Of a DNA stretch of 64,000 nt, positions 18,559 to 29,188 are shown piece by piece. The notes below the pieces were generated by a model. That model had not been told where the DNA came from and did no database searches. It saw nothing but the letters and a program-made list of their open reading frames with translations. The stretch spans positions 25,141 through 89,140 of the forward strand of contig NW_026516362.1 in assembly GCF_025602895.1 (NCBI RefSeq), read 5' to 3'. This DNA is from Polychytrium aggregatum. Its lineage: Eukaryota > Chytridiomycota > Chytridiomycetes > Polychytriales. How positions within the stretch are numbered: position 1 is the stretch's first letter; every line of letters begins with the position of its first letter. Made by a program: the position numbers and the translations under genes.

Positions 18559-20259
18559 TCATCCCCTCCCCAAACTACGGCCACTCCTACGAACAATAAG
18601 TCCAGGCTTGTCGGGGTACCGGCGGTGGAAGTCGGCTATCTTGTCGGGAGCGTTAACGTAGTTGGCGGGCTCCCAGCTGCGATGATCAGTCGAGTAGCCC
18701 TTCCAATCAACGAAATAGCTCAACTTACCGCGGACCAGCTTGGAGTCGAGGATCTCCTGAACTTCATACTCCAAGTGGTCGTCGACGCGGACTGGCGGAG
18801 GAGGGTCTTGGATGCGGCCGGGGAGGGTGTTCGACTTGTGGGGCTCGAGGAGGGAGACATGGAACACCGGATGGATCTTGAGATCCTTGGGAAGGTCGAG
18901 GCGGAAGGCGAGGGAACCGATGGCTTCGACGATCTTGTAGGGTCCGATGCGCTGGTAGTCCAACTTCTTGCTTGGACGGGTGGTCTTGATGTTGCGTGTT
19001 AGGACCCAGACTTGATCGCCAGGAGCGAACTTGGGAGCGTCGGACTTGTGGGCATCCGCAAAGCGCTTGTAGTCCGCCTTGGCCTTCTCGAGGTTCTCCT
19101 TCAGCAACGCCAAGTTGTGCTGAAGGTGTTCGACTCGGTCGGTCGCGGAGGGGACATCGAGACTGGAAGGAAGGACCGGAGACTCGAATCGAGGGTTGAA
19201 GCCGTAAGTCGCCAGGAACGGGGAGGCCTTGGTCGAGGTGTGCTCGAGGTTGTTGTATGAGAACTCGGCGAGCGGGAGCAGCATCGCCCAGTCATCCTGC
19301 TGGTACGAGGTGTAGCAGCGGAGATGCTGGTTGATGACTTGGTTGACCCGCTCAGTCTGTCCATCGGTTTGGGGATGGAACGCCGTGGACAGACTGGTCT
19401 TGATGCCGAGTTCCGAGCACAGGGCCTGCCAGAACCGCGAGGTGAACTGGCTTCCTCGGTCCGAGACGATGTTGTCCGGGAGACCGTGGAGGCGGAAGAT
19501 GTTGTCGAGGAACAGCGACGCTGTTTCCTCGGCACTTGGGAGGGAAGAGGCATCCACAACCTTGAGGATGTGGTTTGCAGGACGGGGAAGGCAAAGGAGT
19601 CCACGAGCCCAGTGGAACCTAGGTTCGATGGACTGCAGCCAGGGATAGCCAAGGATAACAGGTTGGTGGGGAGACTTAATGACATCAAAGGAAAGGTGTT
19701 GAGTGTAGTCCCCAAGAACAATCTTGAGGGGTTCCGTCTCAAAAGTGATGGGGCCGGAAGAAAGTGGCTGGCCATCGACACCTTGGACAGGGAGGGGAGT
19801 GGATTTGGAAACGAGGGGGACCGAGAAGCGGTCAACAAAGCTCTCGTCGATGAAGTTGCCGGAGGCACCAGAATCGACGAGAAGTTGGCAAGAGAGGGAG
19901 CGACCAGAAGGGAGAACAAGAGAAGCGGAGAAAACGGGAGAAGACGAAGAATTCGACGAGACGCACGAAGAAGGCTCGGAGCAGAGATCAGTGTCGGCAG
20001 CATGGTTCGAGCAGATGACCAAGTTCGCAGGTGGTGTGGAGATCGGGAGCTCTGTCAAAGACATCTGGGAGCCAGATGTGCCCTTAGAAGAGGCGGGTTT
20101 GACAGAGTGCGATCCACCACCGACTACATTGATCATTCCACACATAGCCATGCGTTCGACACTTACCTCATGCTCCTTACCATCGACGCTTGCTTCTGGA
20201 GGAAGGGGAGACGGCTCCAGATCTAAGCCTCCACTTAGATCTGGGCCTGGTCGTTTCCC
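18559..20259 (-). CDS. E protease-integrase-chromodomain fusion (RT/RNase H deleted)
   Basis: Read leftwards in the -1 frame after slippage at 20253; first ATG at 20151 gives 530 residues. Numbering from 20151: protease LLVDSGASGNF at about 90, ending in the region VILGYPWLQSIEPRFHW typical of the protease C-terminal part. Around residue 200 (near 19540) it passes without a frame break into AEETASLFLDNIFRLHG of the integrase core. Second and third catalytic residues IVSDRGSQF and DGQTERVNQ (35 residues apart) remain; the first Asp, the HHCC finger, RNase H and RT are absent. Chromodomain LEYEVQEILDSKLVRGK to about RSWEPANYV at 455-505. Catalytic integration and reverse transcription cannot be encoded here. 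Confidence 0.93.
   Translation of the reverse strand, partial: GKRPGPDLSGGLDLEPSPLPPEASVDGKEHEVSVERMAMCGMINVVGGGSHSVKPASSKGTSGSQMSLTELPISTPPANLVICSNHAADTDLCSEPSSCVSSNSSSSPVFSASLVLPSGRSLSCQLLVDSGASGNFIDESFVDRFSVPLVSKSTPLPVQGVDGQPLSSGPITFETEPLKIVLGDYTQHLSFDVIKSPHQPVILGYPWLQSIEPRFHWARGLLCLPRPANHILKVVDASSLPSAEETASLFLDNIFRLHGLPDNIVSDRGSQFTSRFWQALCSELGIKTSLSTAFHPQTDGQTERVNQVINQHLRCYTSYQQDDWAMLLPLAEFSYNNLEHTSTKASPFLATYGFNPRFESPVLPSSLDVPSATDRVEHLQHNLALLKENLEKAKADYKRFADAHKSDAPKFAPGDQVWVLTRNIKTTRPSKKLDYQRIGPYKIVEAIGSLAFRLDLPKDLKIHPVFHVSLLEPHKSNTLPGRIQDPPPPVRVDDHLEYEVQEILDSKLVRGKLSYFVDWKGYSTDHRSWEPANYVNAPDKIADFHRRYPDKPGLIVRRSGRSLGRG
20217..20259 (-). promoter_or_regulatory. E -1 frameshift signal (GGGAAAC plus 11-bp hairpin)
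   Basis: On the - strand G GGA AAC (20253-20259) is in gag phase. After an 8-nt spacer CCAGATCTAAG (20234-20244) pairs perfectly with CTTAGATCTGG (20217-20227) over a 6-nt loop. The gag TAA lies in the 5' arm. Slipping gives GGG AAA CGA in a frame open into the 530-residue ORF. Confidence 0.87.
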
Positions 20260-21218
20260 GACTCGAAGTGTTCCTCCTCACCATCATCGTAGACGATGGT
20301 TCGGACAACCTTCGAACGGGGACGGGAGCCGGGAGCCTGAGGACGGGAGCCGGGGAAGCGGGAACCAGAGGCGGGAGCACGGGAGCCGGACTTGAGGGGG
20401 CAGGACTTGGCGACGTGGCCGGGCTTGCCACAGCGGAAGCAGAGGCGCTCCTGGAAGCGGCGGTTCTTCTCCTCGGGGGTCAGGCGGCTGACGACGGCGG
20501 CGTCGATCTGCATCGGCTCGGAGTAGAGAACCGGAGGCTCCTGGGCGGGCGGCTGGAAGGACGGGGTGCGGGAGTTGAAGGCCTGGGTGCCGAAGGAAAC
20601 AGGGCCAGTGTTTCGGAGCTCGTTGTTGAGCTCGATGATGCGTGCATCGATCTTGAGGCAACGCTCGACGAACGGGACCAAGCGGAGAGGGAGAGGGTCG
20701 ATGAAGGAGAGGCGCTGCTTGATCTCCCTCGACAGGCCACGGCGGAAGGCGGAGATCTTGGCTTCGTCGTTCCAGGGAAGGTCGGCGGCAACGCGGAGGA
20801 ACTCTGAGGCATAATCCATGCACGAGCGGTTGCCCTGTGCCATGGAGGAAAGGAGCAGCTCGGCAGTGTGGGTGCGGTCGGGATCGTCAAACGCTTGGCG
20901 AAAGCGTTCCATGAACGAGTCGAACGAGTGCAGGATTTGATCGTTCGACTCGATCAAGGGAGTCGCCCACTGGAGGGCCGGACCAGTGAGCAAACTCAAG
21001 ACGTAACCCACCTTGACTTGCTCGGACGGGAACCTGGATGCCTGGAGCATCATGAGCAGGCGGCACTGGTTGACGAAGGGGCGGAACTTTGACCTGGTGC
21101 CGTCGAACTTGTCCGGGGTCGGCATGTGCGGGAGCTGTGGGGCGGCGGAAGAATGTGTGGTCCGGAGGAGAACCAGTTCCTCCTGGAGGGCAACGATTTG
21201 GGCCTGGAGTTGGTCCAT
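20235..21218 (-). CDS. gag: E Gag
   Basis: 327 residues from ATG 21218 (MDQLQAQIVALQEELVLL), with a heptad-like N-terminal coiled coil, Gag core including FVNQCRLLMMLQ and VGYVLSLLTGPALQW, and a CCHC knuckle CFRCGKPGHVAKSC. The tail is rich in Gly/Ser/Arg/Pro repeats (SGSRAPASGSRFPGSR). It is full length for the family and intact, so this deleted element can still make its own capsid protein. Shape resembles B Gag more than C Gag. Confidence 0.93.
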   Translation of the reverse strand: MDQLQAQIVALQEELVLLRTTHSSAAPQLPHMPTPDKFDGTRSKFRPFVNQCRLLMMLQASRFPSEQVKVGYVLSLLTGPALQWATPLIESNDQILHSFDSFMERFRQAFDDPDRTHTAELLLSSMAQGNRSCMDYASEFLRVAADLPWNDEAKISAFRRGLSREIKQRLSFIDPLPLRLVPFVERCLKIDARIIELNNELRNTGPVSFGTQAFNSRTPSFQPPAQEPPVLYSEPMQIDAAVVSRLTPEEKNRRFQERLCFRCGKPGHVAKSCPLKSGSRAPASGSRFPGSRPQAPGSRPRSKVVRTIVYDDGEEEHFESGNDQAQI

Positions 21219-21325
21219 GTGGGCTTTGAAAGTGGGGAGCGAGGATGCAGGGAAGACAACAGAGAATAGAAGGATGAGGGCAGCAACGAAGCCTCAGCCA
21301 AGCAGGTGGTCAGACAGAGAGAGGG

Positions 21326-21336
21326 AGTTCGAACAA
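21326..21336 (-). other. E primer binding site (self-priming type)
   Basis: On the - strand TTGTTCGAACT, two bases inside the 5' LTR, is the 11-nt reverse complement of AGTTCGAACAA beginning at 21441 in the LTR. That site is 39 bp downstream of TATAAAG, whose first T is at 21480. Confidence 0.75.
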
Positions 21337-21338
21337 TA

Positions 21339-21723
21339 TGTGAGGACCACGACAAGCAACGACACTGGACGACCAGGTGCTTGGCGAACAACGATAAGCT
21401 ATATTACGACTTATCAGATAACAACAAGTGTTGTTCGAACTGAAGATACAAAATGGGTGCAAGAAAGGAGGGGCTTTATAGCCAAGAGGGAAACCGAAGG
21501 GCGAAAGTGGGCGAGAAGGGTGGAGCGACAAACGAGGGACGAGAAGGGGGTGCGAGGGAGGCGGAGCATCCAGCGAGAGGGGCGAAGCACAGCGCAGTCG
21601 GAGGCGAAGTAAGAGTCATCGGCGCCAGCCAATCAGGGAATACACGCCAAGACAAACAAACATGACTCACGGTGCATCACGCGCAGCAGTCCACACGTGT
21701 TCCCAACGTGCATGATCATCACA
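21339..21723 (-). repeat. E 5' LTR (385 bp)
   Basis: No difference seen from 18174-18558. TATAAAG on the - strand from 21480, predicted R start at 21441. Confidence 0.95.
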
Positions 21724-23851
21724 GCTGCTCCTTCTCGTGCACGGGATAGTTGATCTCGTGTTGGGACAGTTTGCGCGACTCGAAGGCAACGGGCCTTCCC
21801 TCCTGCATCAAAACAGCTCCCACCGCAAAGTCGGAGGCGTCGGTGTGCACGGAGACATCCGTGTTCGGGTCGAACACAGCGAGGACAGGAGCGTTCGTCA
21901 AGGCGTGCTTGAGGGTCTCGAACGCTTGGCGTTGTGGGTGGTCCCACACGAAGGGGCACTCTTTGCGGAGTAGGTCTGTGAGTGGACCGGCAGTGCGCGC
22001 CAGATCGGGGATGAATCGGCGGTAGTAGTTGACGAGACCGAGAAACGACTGCACGTCAGAGACGCATGCGAGCGGCGGCCACTCGACCACAGACTTGACC
22101 TTGGCGGGGTCGACTTCGATTCCTCTTCCTGAGACAACGTGTCCCAGGAACGGGACTTGATTCTTGAAGAACTCACACTTGGACAGTTTGGCATACAACT
22201 TGTGCTCGCGTAGCTTGGCCAGCACGCGGGCGACATGACCTTCATGGGTCGCTTCATCCTTGCTGTACACAAGGATATCATCCAGGTACACGATGACAGA
22301 GTTGTCGAGCTCTTGGCGGAACACATCGTTCATCAGCTGCATGAACGTGGCAGGTGCGTTCGTCAATCCGAACGGCAGCACTAGGAACTCGTACAGTCCG
22401 TAGCGAGTCCTGAAGGCGGTCTTGTGGACATCATCCTCGTGGATGCGGATCTGATGGTAGCCTGAGCGGAGGTCTATCTTGCTAAAGACCTTTGCTCCAC
22501 TCAGACGATCCATCAACTCGTCGATCCTGGGCAACGGGTAGGTGTTCTTGATGGTCTGTTTGTTTAGTGCGCGATAGTCGACGCACATCCTGAGATCACC
22601 TTCTTTCTTCTTGACAAAGAGCACTGGTGCACCATACGGTGACTGGCTCGGGCGGATGAACCCATGGGCGAGGAGGTCATCCAACTGGCGCTTGAGTTCG
22701 TCCATCTCCGTCAGCGACAGTTGGTACGTCGGTCTTGACGGAGGCGACGAGCCTGGTTCGATGTCGATGCGATGATCGACGGTGCGTTGGGGTGGCAGGC
22801 ATTGTGGCAACTGGTCGGGGAATACGTCCTTGTACTCGTCGAGCAGCTTGGTCACCACAGGCGGGGGACCGGGACCGGCTTGGTCGGTGTCGTCGACCTC
22901 ACGCACGACACAGAGGAACGACGTGTCCTTCTTGATCAGCCTCTTGAATTGCATGGCTGAGAGGAGAGGTGGCATGTTGGGTGAGGCCATGCCCTGCAGG
23001 ACAATGTCAGGGCCAACACGGACAGTGCGGCCTTTCCAGTCGACGACTGGAGTCGGCTCGGCACGAGCAAGCCAGCTCATGCCGAGGATGGCATCGAACT
23101 TGGTGTCGATCACTTGGAACAACAGGACAGGATGGTACTTGGGATGGAGGGCCACTCGCAGGACCACTTGGTGTGTGCACTGCTGCACACGATCGTCTGC
23201 AAGCGCCACACTCATCGGCGACTTCTTCTTGGTTGCATGTATGTTGAGCTCCTGGAGCAAGCGTCTGCTGACAAAGTTGCAGCTTGCTCCAGAGTCCACC
23301 ATCATTCGGACGGTGTGACCTTGGACGGTGGCAGGGAGGTACAGCAGGGACTCTTCATGGTCCTCCTGCACAGCCTCCTGCACCATGACTTGACTTGGGG
23401 GAACGGGCGACACTTGGTCTTGGTTGGCTTCATCACGGCCACTCGGACATTTTGGATAGGGTTCGGCCATTGCGGGGGCCTGCGGCGTCAGCACGCCATT
23501 GCACACGACGTCCACGGCTTGCGGACACATGTCGGAAGCATCCGACACACACGACTTGACAGGGGTGAGGGCACAGGCGGTCCTGTCCCTCAAGGGTTCT
23601 TGATTTTCTTTTTTGTTTTGGTTTTCAATTTTGGTTTTCTCTTCACGTTCGTGGAGAGGCAGGCGGCTTGCGCCACCATGCACCTCTCGCACGACGCACA
23701 ACACTTGGTTTGTTTCTCCTTCGGGGGAGGGGGCGAGGTGAACTTCCTCTGGAGACGCGTGGACTGCATTGAGCAATCCACGGCGTTGGTCTCCTACTAG
23801 GGCTCCAGAGCCACCTAGTAGGGTCGGCCGTTTCCCGACTTCATGGGGCAC
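21724..23851 (-). pseudogene. pol: Cb Pol, N-terminal part (protease, RT, RNase H start)
   Basis: Enters by frameshift at 23830-23836 and runs to E, ending ...[10 protein letters not shown]. Protease [15 protein letters not shown] with VDYRALN and YLDDILVYS, RNase H starting [16 protein letters not shown]. Subfamily marker [10 protein letters not shown]. Between the frameshift site and the protease lies a poorly conserved Lys/Glu-rich spacer of about 150 residues. Uninterrupted reading continues at 18173. Confidence 0.94.
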
Positions 23852-24636
23852 TCCTTGGCCTGGTGTCCCGGTCGGTGACAGAAGAAGCAGGAACCATGGC
23901 GGAGGTCCTCCTGCTTCTGTCTGTCCTTGGGGGAGACAGTGGCAGCTTGCTGGAACCGGGAGCGGGGAGGGCCACGAGCCTCCATGGCGTTGACGTCAAC
24001 GTCCATGGGCTCAGGCATGGGTCTTGCGGGCGGGGCCGGGCGAGGCGGACGGGCTGGGACGTGATGAGACCGATGGCCGCCTGCCAGCTGCGGGTAGAAC
24101 TGGCGGCCATGGTACTGGACGTTGTCGAGGTTCTCGGCAACGTCCATCATCACGTCCAGGGACTTGCGGGCATCAGGGTTGCTGGCGATGTACTCTCTGA
24201 TCTTGGGCTTGAGGCCCTTCTGGAAGAGGTACATCGCATCAGCAGAGCCCAGCTCCTCAATCTGGGAGGAGAGGTCTTCAAACTCCTCGATGTAGCGGGT
24301 CACAGAACCACGCTGCACGAGAGAGTATAGCTTGTCACGGGCAATGAGTTCAGCATTGGGGCTGCCGAAGCGGCGACGGAGGCGGTCCTTGAAGTCGTCA
24401 AACACACCTTCGCTCTGCTCGTCGAACCCTTGGCGGCGGTACCAACGGTACGCCTGGTCCTTTAAGCAGAGCTTGGCGGCGACGATGTGGTGGGTGGGGG
24501 CGACTTGGGCAGCATCGAGGTAGTCCTCGAGTTGCTGCAGCCAGTCCTCCACCGAGGAGGAGCGGCTCTTCCCAGTAAACACTGGGGCACGGAAGGTCTT
24601 GAGGAAGGCTTCCGGAAGTGGGCGGGGGTTGCTCAT
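23815..24636 (-). CDS. gag: Cb Gag
   Basis: 273 residues from ATG 24636, the same product as in C3. Core [16 protein letters not shown], knuckle [14 protein letters not shown], stop TAG in the frameshift hairpin. Primer site (tRNA type) and 5' LTR lie directly upstream. Differs from C0 Gag by synonymous or near-synonymous changes only, as far as I could compare. Confidence 0.93.
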   Translation of the reverse strand: MSNPRPLPEAFLKTFRAPVFTGKSRSSSVEDWLQQLEDYLDAAQVAPTHHIVAAKLCLKDQAYRWYRRQGFDEQSEGVFDDFKDRLRRRFGSPNAELIARDKLYSLVQRGSVTRYIEEFEDLSSQIEELGSADAMYLFQKGLKPKIREYIASNPDARKSLDVMMDVAENLDNVQYHGRQFYPQLAGGHRSHHVPARPPRPAPPARPMPEPMDVDVNAMEARGPPRSRFQQAATVSPKDRQKQEDLRHGSCFFCHRPGHQAKECPMKSGNGRPY

Positions 24637-24758
24637 GGCAGGGGCAGGCTCCAGGGACAGAGAGGAGAGTCGGTCGGCAAGAGAGGCGGGATCCAGCTTG
24701 AGGATCTAGAAAGAGGACAAACAGGACGAAAACAAGACGAGGATTTCCGATGCTACCA

Positions 24759-25067
24759 TGTAACGTCCACTACTGGGACGTTGGGGCAAGACGGGGAGGG
24801 AGGGGGTACAAGACAAGACAGGACGGGGCAGAACAGGGCGGTGCTAGGCTACTCTAGCGGACGGGTGAGCTCGGGGAGCACTTACGTTTATTCACGATAA
24901 AACCGAACTCCAGACAAACGGGGGGAACGGGGGCAACCCGCAGGTATACCCTGCGGTGGCCTGCCTGCGGTGCGTGAAAACGCAAAGCGCAGCACAGGTC
25001 ACGACCCACTGCGCCGCGCAGTACGCGCAGTACGCGCAGCACAGCGTCGGAGATACCATCTCCTACA
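24759..25067 (-). repeat. Cb 5' LTR (309 bp)
   Basis: On + TGTAACGTCC...CTCCTACA, followed by the GGTGA duplication and the rest of the C0 LTR. Confidence 0.95.
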
Positions 25068-25270
25068 GGTGAGCTCGGGAAGCACTTACGTTTATTCACG
25101 ATAAAACCGAACTCCAGACAAACGGGGGAACGGGGGCAACCCGCAGGTATACCCTGCGGTGGCCTGCCTGCGGTGCGTGAAAACGCAAAGCGCAGCACAG
25201 GTCACGACCCACTGCGCCGCGCAGTACGCGCAGTACGCGCAGCACAGCGTCGGAGATACCATCTCCTACA
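25068..25270 (-). repeat. C0 5' LTR, outer part
   Basis: Completes the LTR begun at 15936: GGTGAGCTCGGGAAGC...CTCCTACA. GGGAAGC (against GGGGAGC in Cb and C3) is shared with the C1 5' LTR. Its outer edge abuts B2 gag at 25271, placing C0 inside B2. Confidence 0.92.
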
Positions 25271-25886
25271 AGCAGCATGGTTCGCTCCGGTGCTGGAGCG
25301 CAACGACGCCATGGTGCTGGACAACTTCGAGGAGTTTGTCTGCCGCCTCGACGCCTCGTTCGGCGACCCCGATCGAACCAAGTCAGCCGAGAGAGCCCTC
25401 GACACGCTCACCCAAGGAACCCGATCGGCCGCCAGCTACATCGCCGAGTTCCGTCGCCTCGCAGTCGACACGGACTGGAACGACGTGGCCCTCCGCTTTG
25501 CCCTCCGCCGTGGTCTGCACCCAGAGGTCAAGGACGAGCTCGCCAAGTCCCGAGAGCCGTTCAACCTCGACGACCTTGTCGAACACATAATATCGATCGA
25601 CAACCGCCTGTACGAGCGCCGTCAAGAACAACGTGCAGAGCGCCGCTACCAGCCCGCCCCCCGCGCAAGCTCAAGATTCCCGACCAACGCCTACGCCTCG
25701 GCCGAACCCACTCCAATGGAAGTGGACGCCTTAAAGGCACCTCTTGGCCCGCAGCCCGCAGCGAAGGGTAAGCTGGCCATCGACGAGCGCGACCGACGTC
25801 GTCGCTTGGGCCTCTGCCTCTATTGTGGAGGCAAAGGCCATATCGCAAAGCACTGCCCTGAGAAGCAACAGCAGGGTTTTCGCTGA
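25271..25886 (+). pseudogene. gag: B2 Gag, C-terminal part (cut by C0)
   Basis: Begins at the codons for AAWFAPVLERNDAMVLDNF and runs in frame to TGA 25884-25886, with CCHC knuckle CLYCGGKGHIAKHC. Corresponds to the last two thirds of B1 Gag with a few substitutions (for example Val for Ala in NDVALRFALR). The N-terminal part and 5' LTR are left of the window. Stop and frameshift hairpin are preserved. Confidence 0.94.
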
Positions 25887-25920
25887 GTCCGGCGGCTGCA
25901 TCAGGAGCCCCGCCGGACTC
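25874..25920 (+). promoter_or_regulatory. B2 -1 frameshift signal
   Basis: GGGTTTT at 25874-25880, stem arms 25885-25895 and 25910-25920. Same bases as in B1. Confidence 0.85.
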
Positions 25921-26599
25921 CAACAACAAACCTCCTGACCCTACCCATGCAGAGCGTGCACTCATCAGCAGCCTCTCGAGTGGTACTCCACCAATGTGCT
26001 TTGAGATTCCCGTATCTTGCCAATCCCAAGAGTCCCAGTTTACCGCCAAGGCCTTCATCGACTCTGGGGCCCAGCTGAACTGCATGGATGCTGACTTTGC
26101 CCAACGCCACCAAGTTCCACTCCGATGCTTGGACAGCCCCATTGATGGACGGGCCATCGATGGCCAACCACTCACATCCGGGGGCATCTCGCACGAGACC
26201 TTGCCCCTTGTGATGGACATCGATAGCCACAAGGAAGTCATCACCTTCAAGATCATCAAGTCCCCATACCACCAAGTTATCCTGGGCTACCCGTGGCTGC
26301 AATCCCACGAGCCTTGGATACGTTGGGGCAAGAAGATCATCCGATTCACATCCAGTCATTGCCAAGAGGTGTGTCGGTCCGAAACCGTATCGCTCCCAAC
26401 GGAGCCAAGTCAGTCGTTGCCTCCGGACTCTGCACCCTCCGAGCCAGATACCGAGAGCGCACAAGACGCTCCGAGCGTGCCCACCTTGCCTCATGTGTCG
26501 TTCGTCAGCGCCGCGGGCCTCAAGAGAATGCTCAAGCGGGGCCAGCCAGTCCTGATTGGAGCCTTGAGCACCGCAACTCCGGAAACAGACCTCCCGCTC
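25874..26599 (+). pseudogene. pol: B2 Pol, N-terminal part (protease), cut by A3
   Basis: Pol frame of B2 after the slippery site, with protease FIDSGAQLNCMDADF and the VILGYPWLQSHEPW segment. It ends at CCCGCTC, where A3 is inserted. First in-frame ATG at 25994. Nearly identical to B1 and continues without loss at 44840. Carries CGCTC (26595-26599) as the A3 target duplication. Confidence 0.94.
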
Positions 26600-27389
26600 T
26601 GTTAGAGTCCAGAGGGGACTCAACGGCAAAAGAAGAAGTGAGCTCGAAGTGAGCTCAGGGGAGGCTAGGGTAAAGTCCGAAGTGGACTCGGAGAGGGAGC
26701 GAGGAAAGCAAAGATCCGTTCAAGATAAGACTAGTCTCGAAATGAGACGTGAGGAACACTCAGAGAATAAAGTAGAAGGCACTTTATTTAGTCCTATTTT
26801 GAACGCTGAGGTTCGACTACACATCGCGGGGGTCAGGCTATTTATAGACAAGTCCGGACTTGGCAGCGAAGGGCGGCCAAGGGAGGGAAAAGTGGGCGAT
26901 CGAGCAGGGCGAAGGGGGCGATGCACGAACGAGGGCCGAGAAGGACCACCGAGACAGGCAGAGAACCAAAGCGAGAGAGGCGCAAGCAAAAGCGAAGCAC
27001 CTGGCAGGAGAAACGTGCAAAGGCGAAGCAATGTGACTCAGCGTCAAGCAAGCGGATTGGTCAAAGAAAAGATTGGGGCAAATGCATGCGAGATGAACAA
27101 GAGATCGGGGCGGTCAGGCAGGTCATGAGTCACCGGTGGGGGGACACATGACCGGCAGCCGAATTGCAACCAATCGCAGCAAGGCGCGTGCACAAACAAA
27201 CCGGCGCGTGCGAAGAAGACAAAGGAAGCGGAGCAGCGCGGGAAAACGGAAGTACGGAAGGAGCGGAAAAGACAGGCAAAGGGCGGAAAATTGGAGGGGA
27301 ACTGCAAAGCTACACACAAACAAGCAAAGCGCAAAGGAACAGCCAAGTGTGCAGTCAAAGTGGAGAACAAGCAGGAGCTATCCCTAACA
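26600..27389 (-). repeat. A3 3' LTR (790 bp)
   Basis: On + starts TGTTAGAGTCC and ends TCCCTAACA. Has AGACTAGTCTCG, a subtype marker shared with A4 (A0 and A1 have AGACTTGTCTCG). Confidence 0.95.
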
Positions 27390-27401
27390 TCATCCCCTTC
27401 C

Positions 27402-29188
27402 TTAGCGACGAACTCCGGGCGTCGCCTTCGGCTTTGAGGGATAGCGAAGGTGGAAGTCAGCAACAAGGTCAGTGGCGTGGGAAACATTGGCAGCGGGTTC
27501 CCAAGACCGATCAGTCTCGGAATAGCCCTTCCACTGAACCAAGTACTGTAAGCGACCACGGAAGAGCCGAGAATCGAGAACAGTCTCGACCTCAAACTCT
27601 TCCTGGGAGTCAACAAGAATGGGAGGTGGTTCGGGTTGGGTGAACTCGGGAACAATGTCCTTCGTTCGGGGTTCAAGGAGGGATACATGAAAGACGGGGT
27701 GGACTTTAAGTGTGGAAGGGAGTTTAAGTTCAAAGGCAACGGGGTTGATGCGGCGAAGAACTTTAAAGGGGCCAAGCTTTTTCTGGTCAAGCTTGTTGGA
27801 GGGACGAAGGGTGCGGATGTGGCGACGATCAAGAAAAACGAGGTCGCCAACGGAGATGTCGGGAGTGGGGAGACGGGATTTGTTGGCCTGCACAGTGTAG
27901 GACTCTTGGGCAACCCGGAGGTTGGCCTTGAGATCCTCGAGAACGGTCTGAAGTCGGTCGACACGTTCTTCGGCAGAGGGCACAACAGAGGGATCACGGA
28001 TGATGGAGGGATCAAAAATGGGGTGATGGCCATGGACTGCAAAGAAGGGAGTCATGCCAGTGGAAGTGTTTTCCGAGTTGTTGTAAGTGAACTCGGCAAG
28101 GGGAAGGTGAAGGGTCCAGTCGTCTTGCAGGTAATTGTAATGGATACGCAAATACTGCTCGATGACCTGGTTGAGAACCTCGGTCGAACCGTCGGTCTCG
28201 GGGTGGAAGGCAGAAGAAAGGGAAATCTTCGTCTTCAGAAGCTCATTGAAGCGCCTCCAGAAGGCCGAAGTAAACTGAGTTCCTCGGTCCGAAACAATAG
28301 ACCGGGGACAACCATGCAAGCGGAAGATGTGGGAGAGGAAGAGTTCGGCGGTTTGCTCGCCTGTAACCGTCTTCGTGGTGGGCACAAAGTGTGCTTGTTT
28401 GGACAGGCGGTCCTTAACCACGAAGATGGAGTCAAAACCGTTCGAAGGTGGGAGATCCGTGATGAAGTCCATCGACAGGTCCCACCAACGTTCGGAAGGA
28501 ACGGGGAGAGGATGAAGTAAACCATAAGGGGAGTGACGGGACGGCTTGGCTCGCTGGCACGCTTCACAATTAGCAATGAAGCGACGCACAGACTTACGAA
28601 GCCGGGGCCAGTGAAAGTCCCGGGAGATGAGCTCAACGGTCTTGGCAAAACCAAAGTGACCAGCGGCAGCGGAGCAGTGACGTTGCTCAAACACTTTGAG
28701 CTGGAGCTCGGGAGAAGGGACAACGATCAGGTCTTTAAAGTAAAGGAGACCGTCACGGAAGGAGTAATCGCCATCAAGACGTTTGGCGTTAAAGTCAGAA
28801 AGGAGGGAACAAGAAAGGGTGGCAGCTCGAATCTCGGAAAGAAAGTCGGGATTCGAGCCGATAACAGTGATGCTGTCGAGAGAAATAGACTCGAACAGCT
28901 GAAGGAAGTTGGTGGAGTGGAGGGAGTCACCAGGCTTTATCTCAAAGTCAGAACGGCGACTGAGAGCATCAGCTTTGGTGTTGAGGCGACCAGGGCGGTG
29001 GTAAATGCGAAAAGCAAAGTCATAAAGGAATTGGGCCCACCGGAACTGGCGGCGAGAAAGTTGGGAAGCGGAAGTGAACCGGGTGAGGTTCTAGTGATCA
29101 GAGAAGACAAGAGTGGGATGATCAGGGTCGGCAGCCATCAAGTAATGACGCCAGGCAGTGAAGGAATCGACAATAGCAAGGAGCTCTT
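27402..29188 (-). pseudogene. pol: A3 Pol, C-terminal part (RNase H end, integrase, chromodomain)
   Basis: Reads leftwards from the C3 insertion. A TAG (CTA on + at 29091-29093) interrupts RNase H at the same codon as in A1. Downstream the integrase frame is open: HHCC finger HCSAAAGHFGFAKT...CEACQRAK, core with IVSDRGTQF and DGSTEVLNQ, and chromodomain EEFEVETVLDSRLFRGR. It ends RYPSKPKATPGVRR with the stop next to a purine tract and the 3' LTR. Pol is therefore split by C3 and by a nonsense codon. Confidence 0.93.

Larger units (their letters stand above)
18174..21723 (-). mobile_element. E: internally deleted, non-autonomous chromovirus
   Basis: 3550 bp, flanked by GCTGC (18169-18173 and 21724-21728) in Cb pol. 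The two LTRs are 385 bp and appear identical. It keeps primer site, gag, frameshift signal, protease, the integrase C-terminal half, chromodomain and polypurine tract, but lacks RT, RNase H and the first part of integrase. It must have been copied by proteins supplied in trans. Confidence 0.95.
16046..25067 (-). mobile_element. Cb: complete family C chromovirus, interrupted by E
   Basis: Flanked by GGTGA (16041-16045 and 25068-25072) inside the C0 5' LTR. Removing E and its 5-bp duplication leaves 5467 bp, exactly the length of C3. Both LTRs are 309 bp. Without E both gag and pol would be open. Confidence 0.96.
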
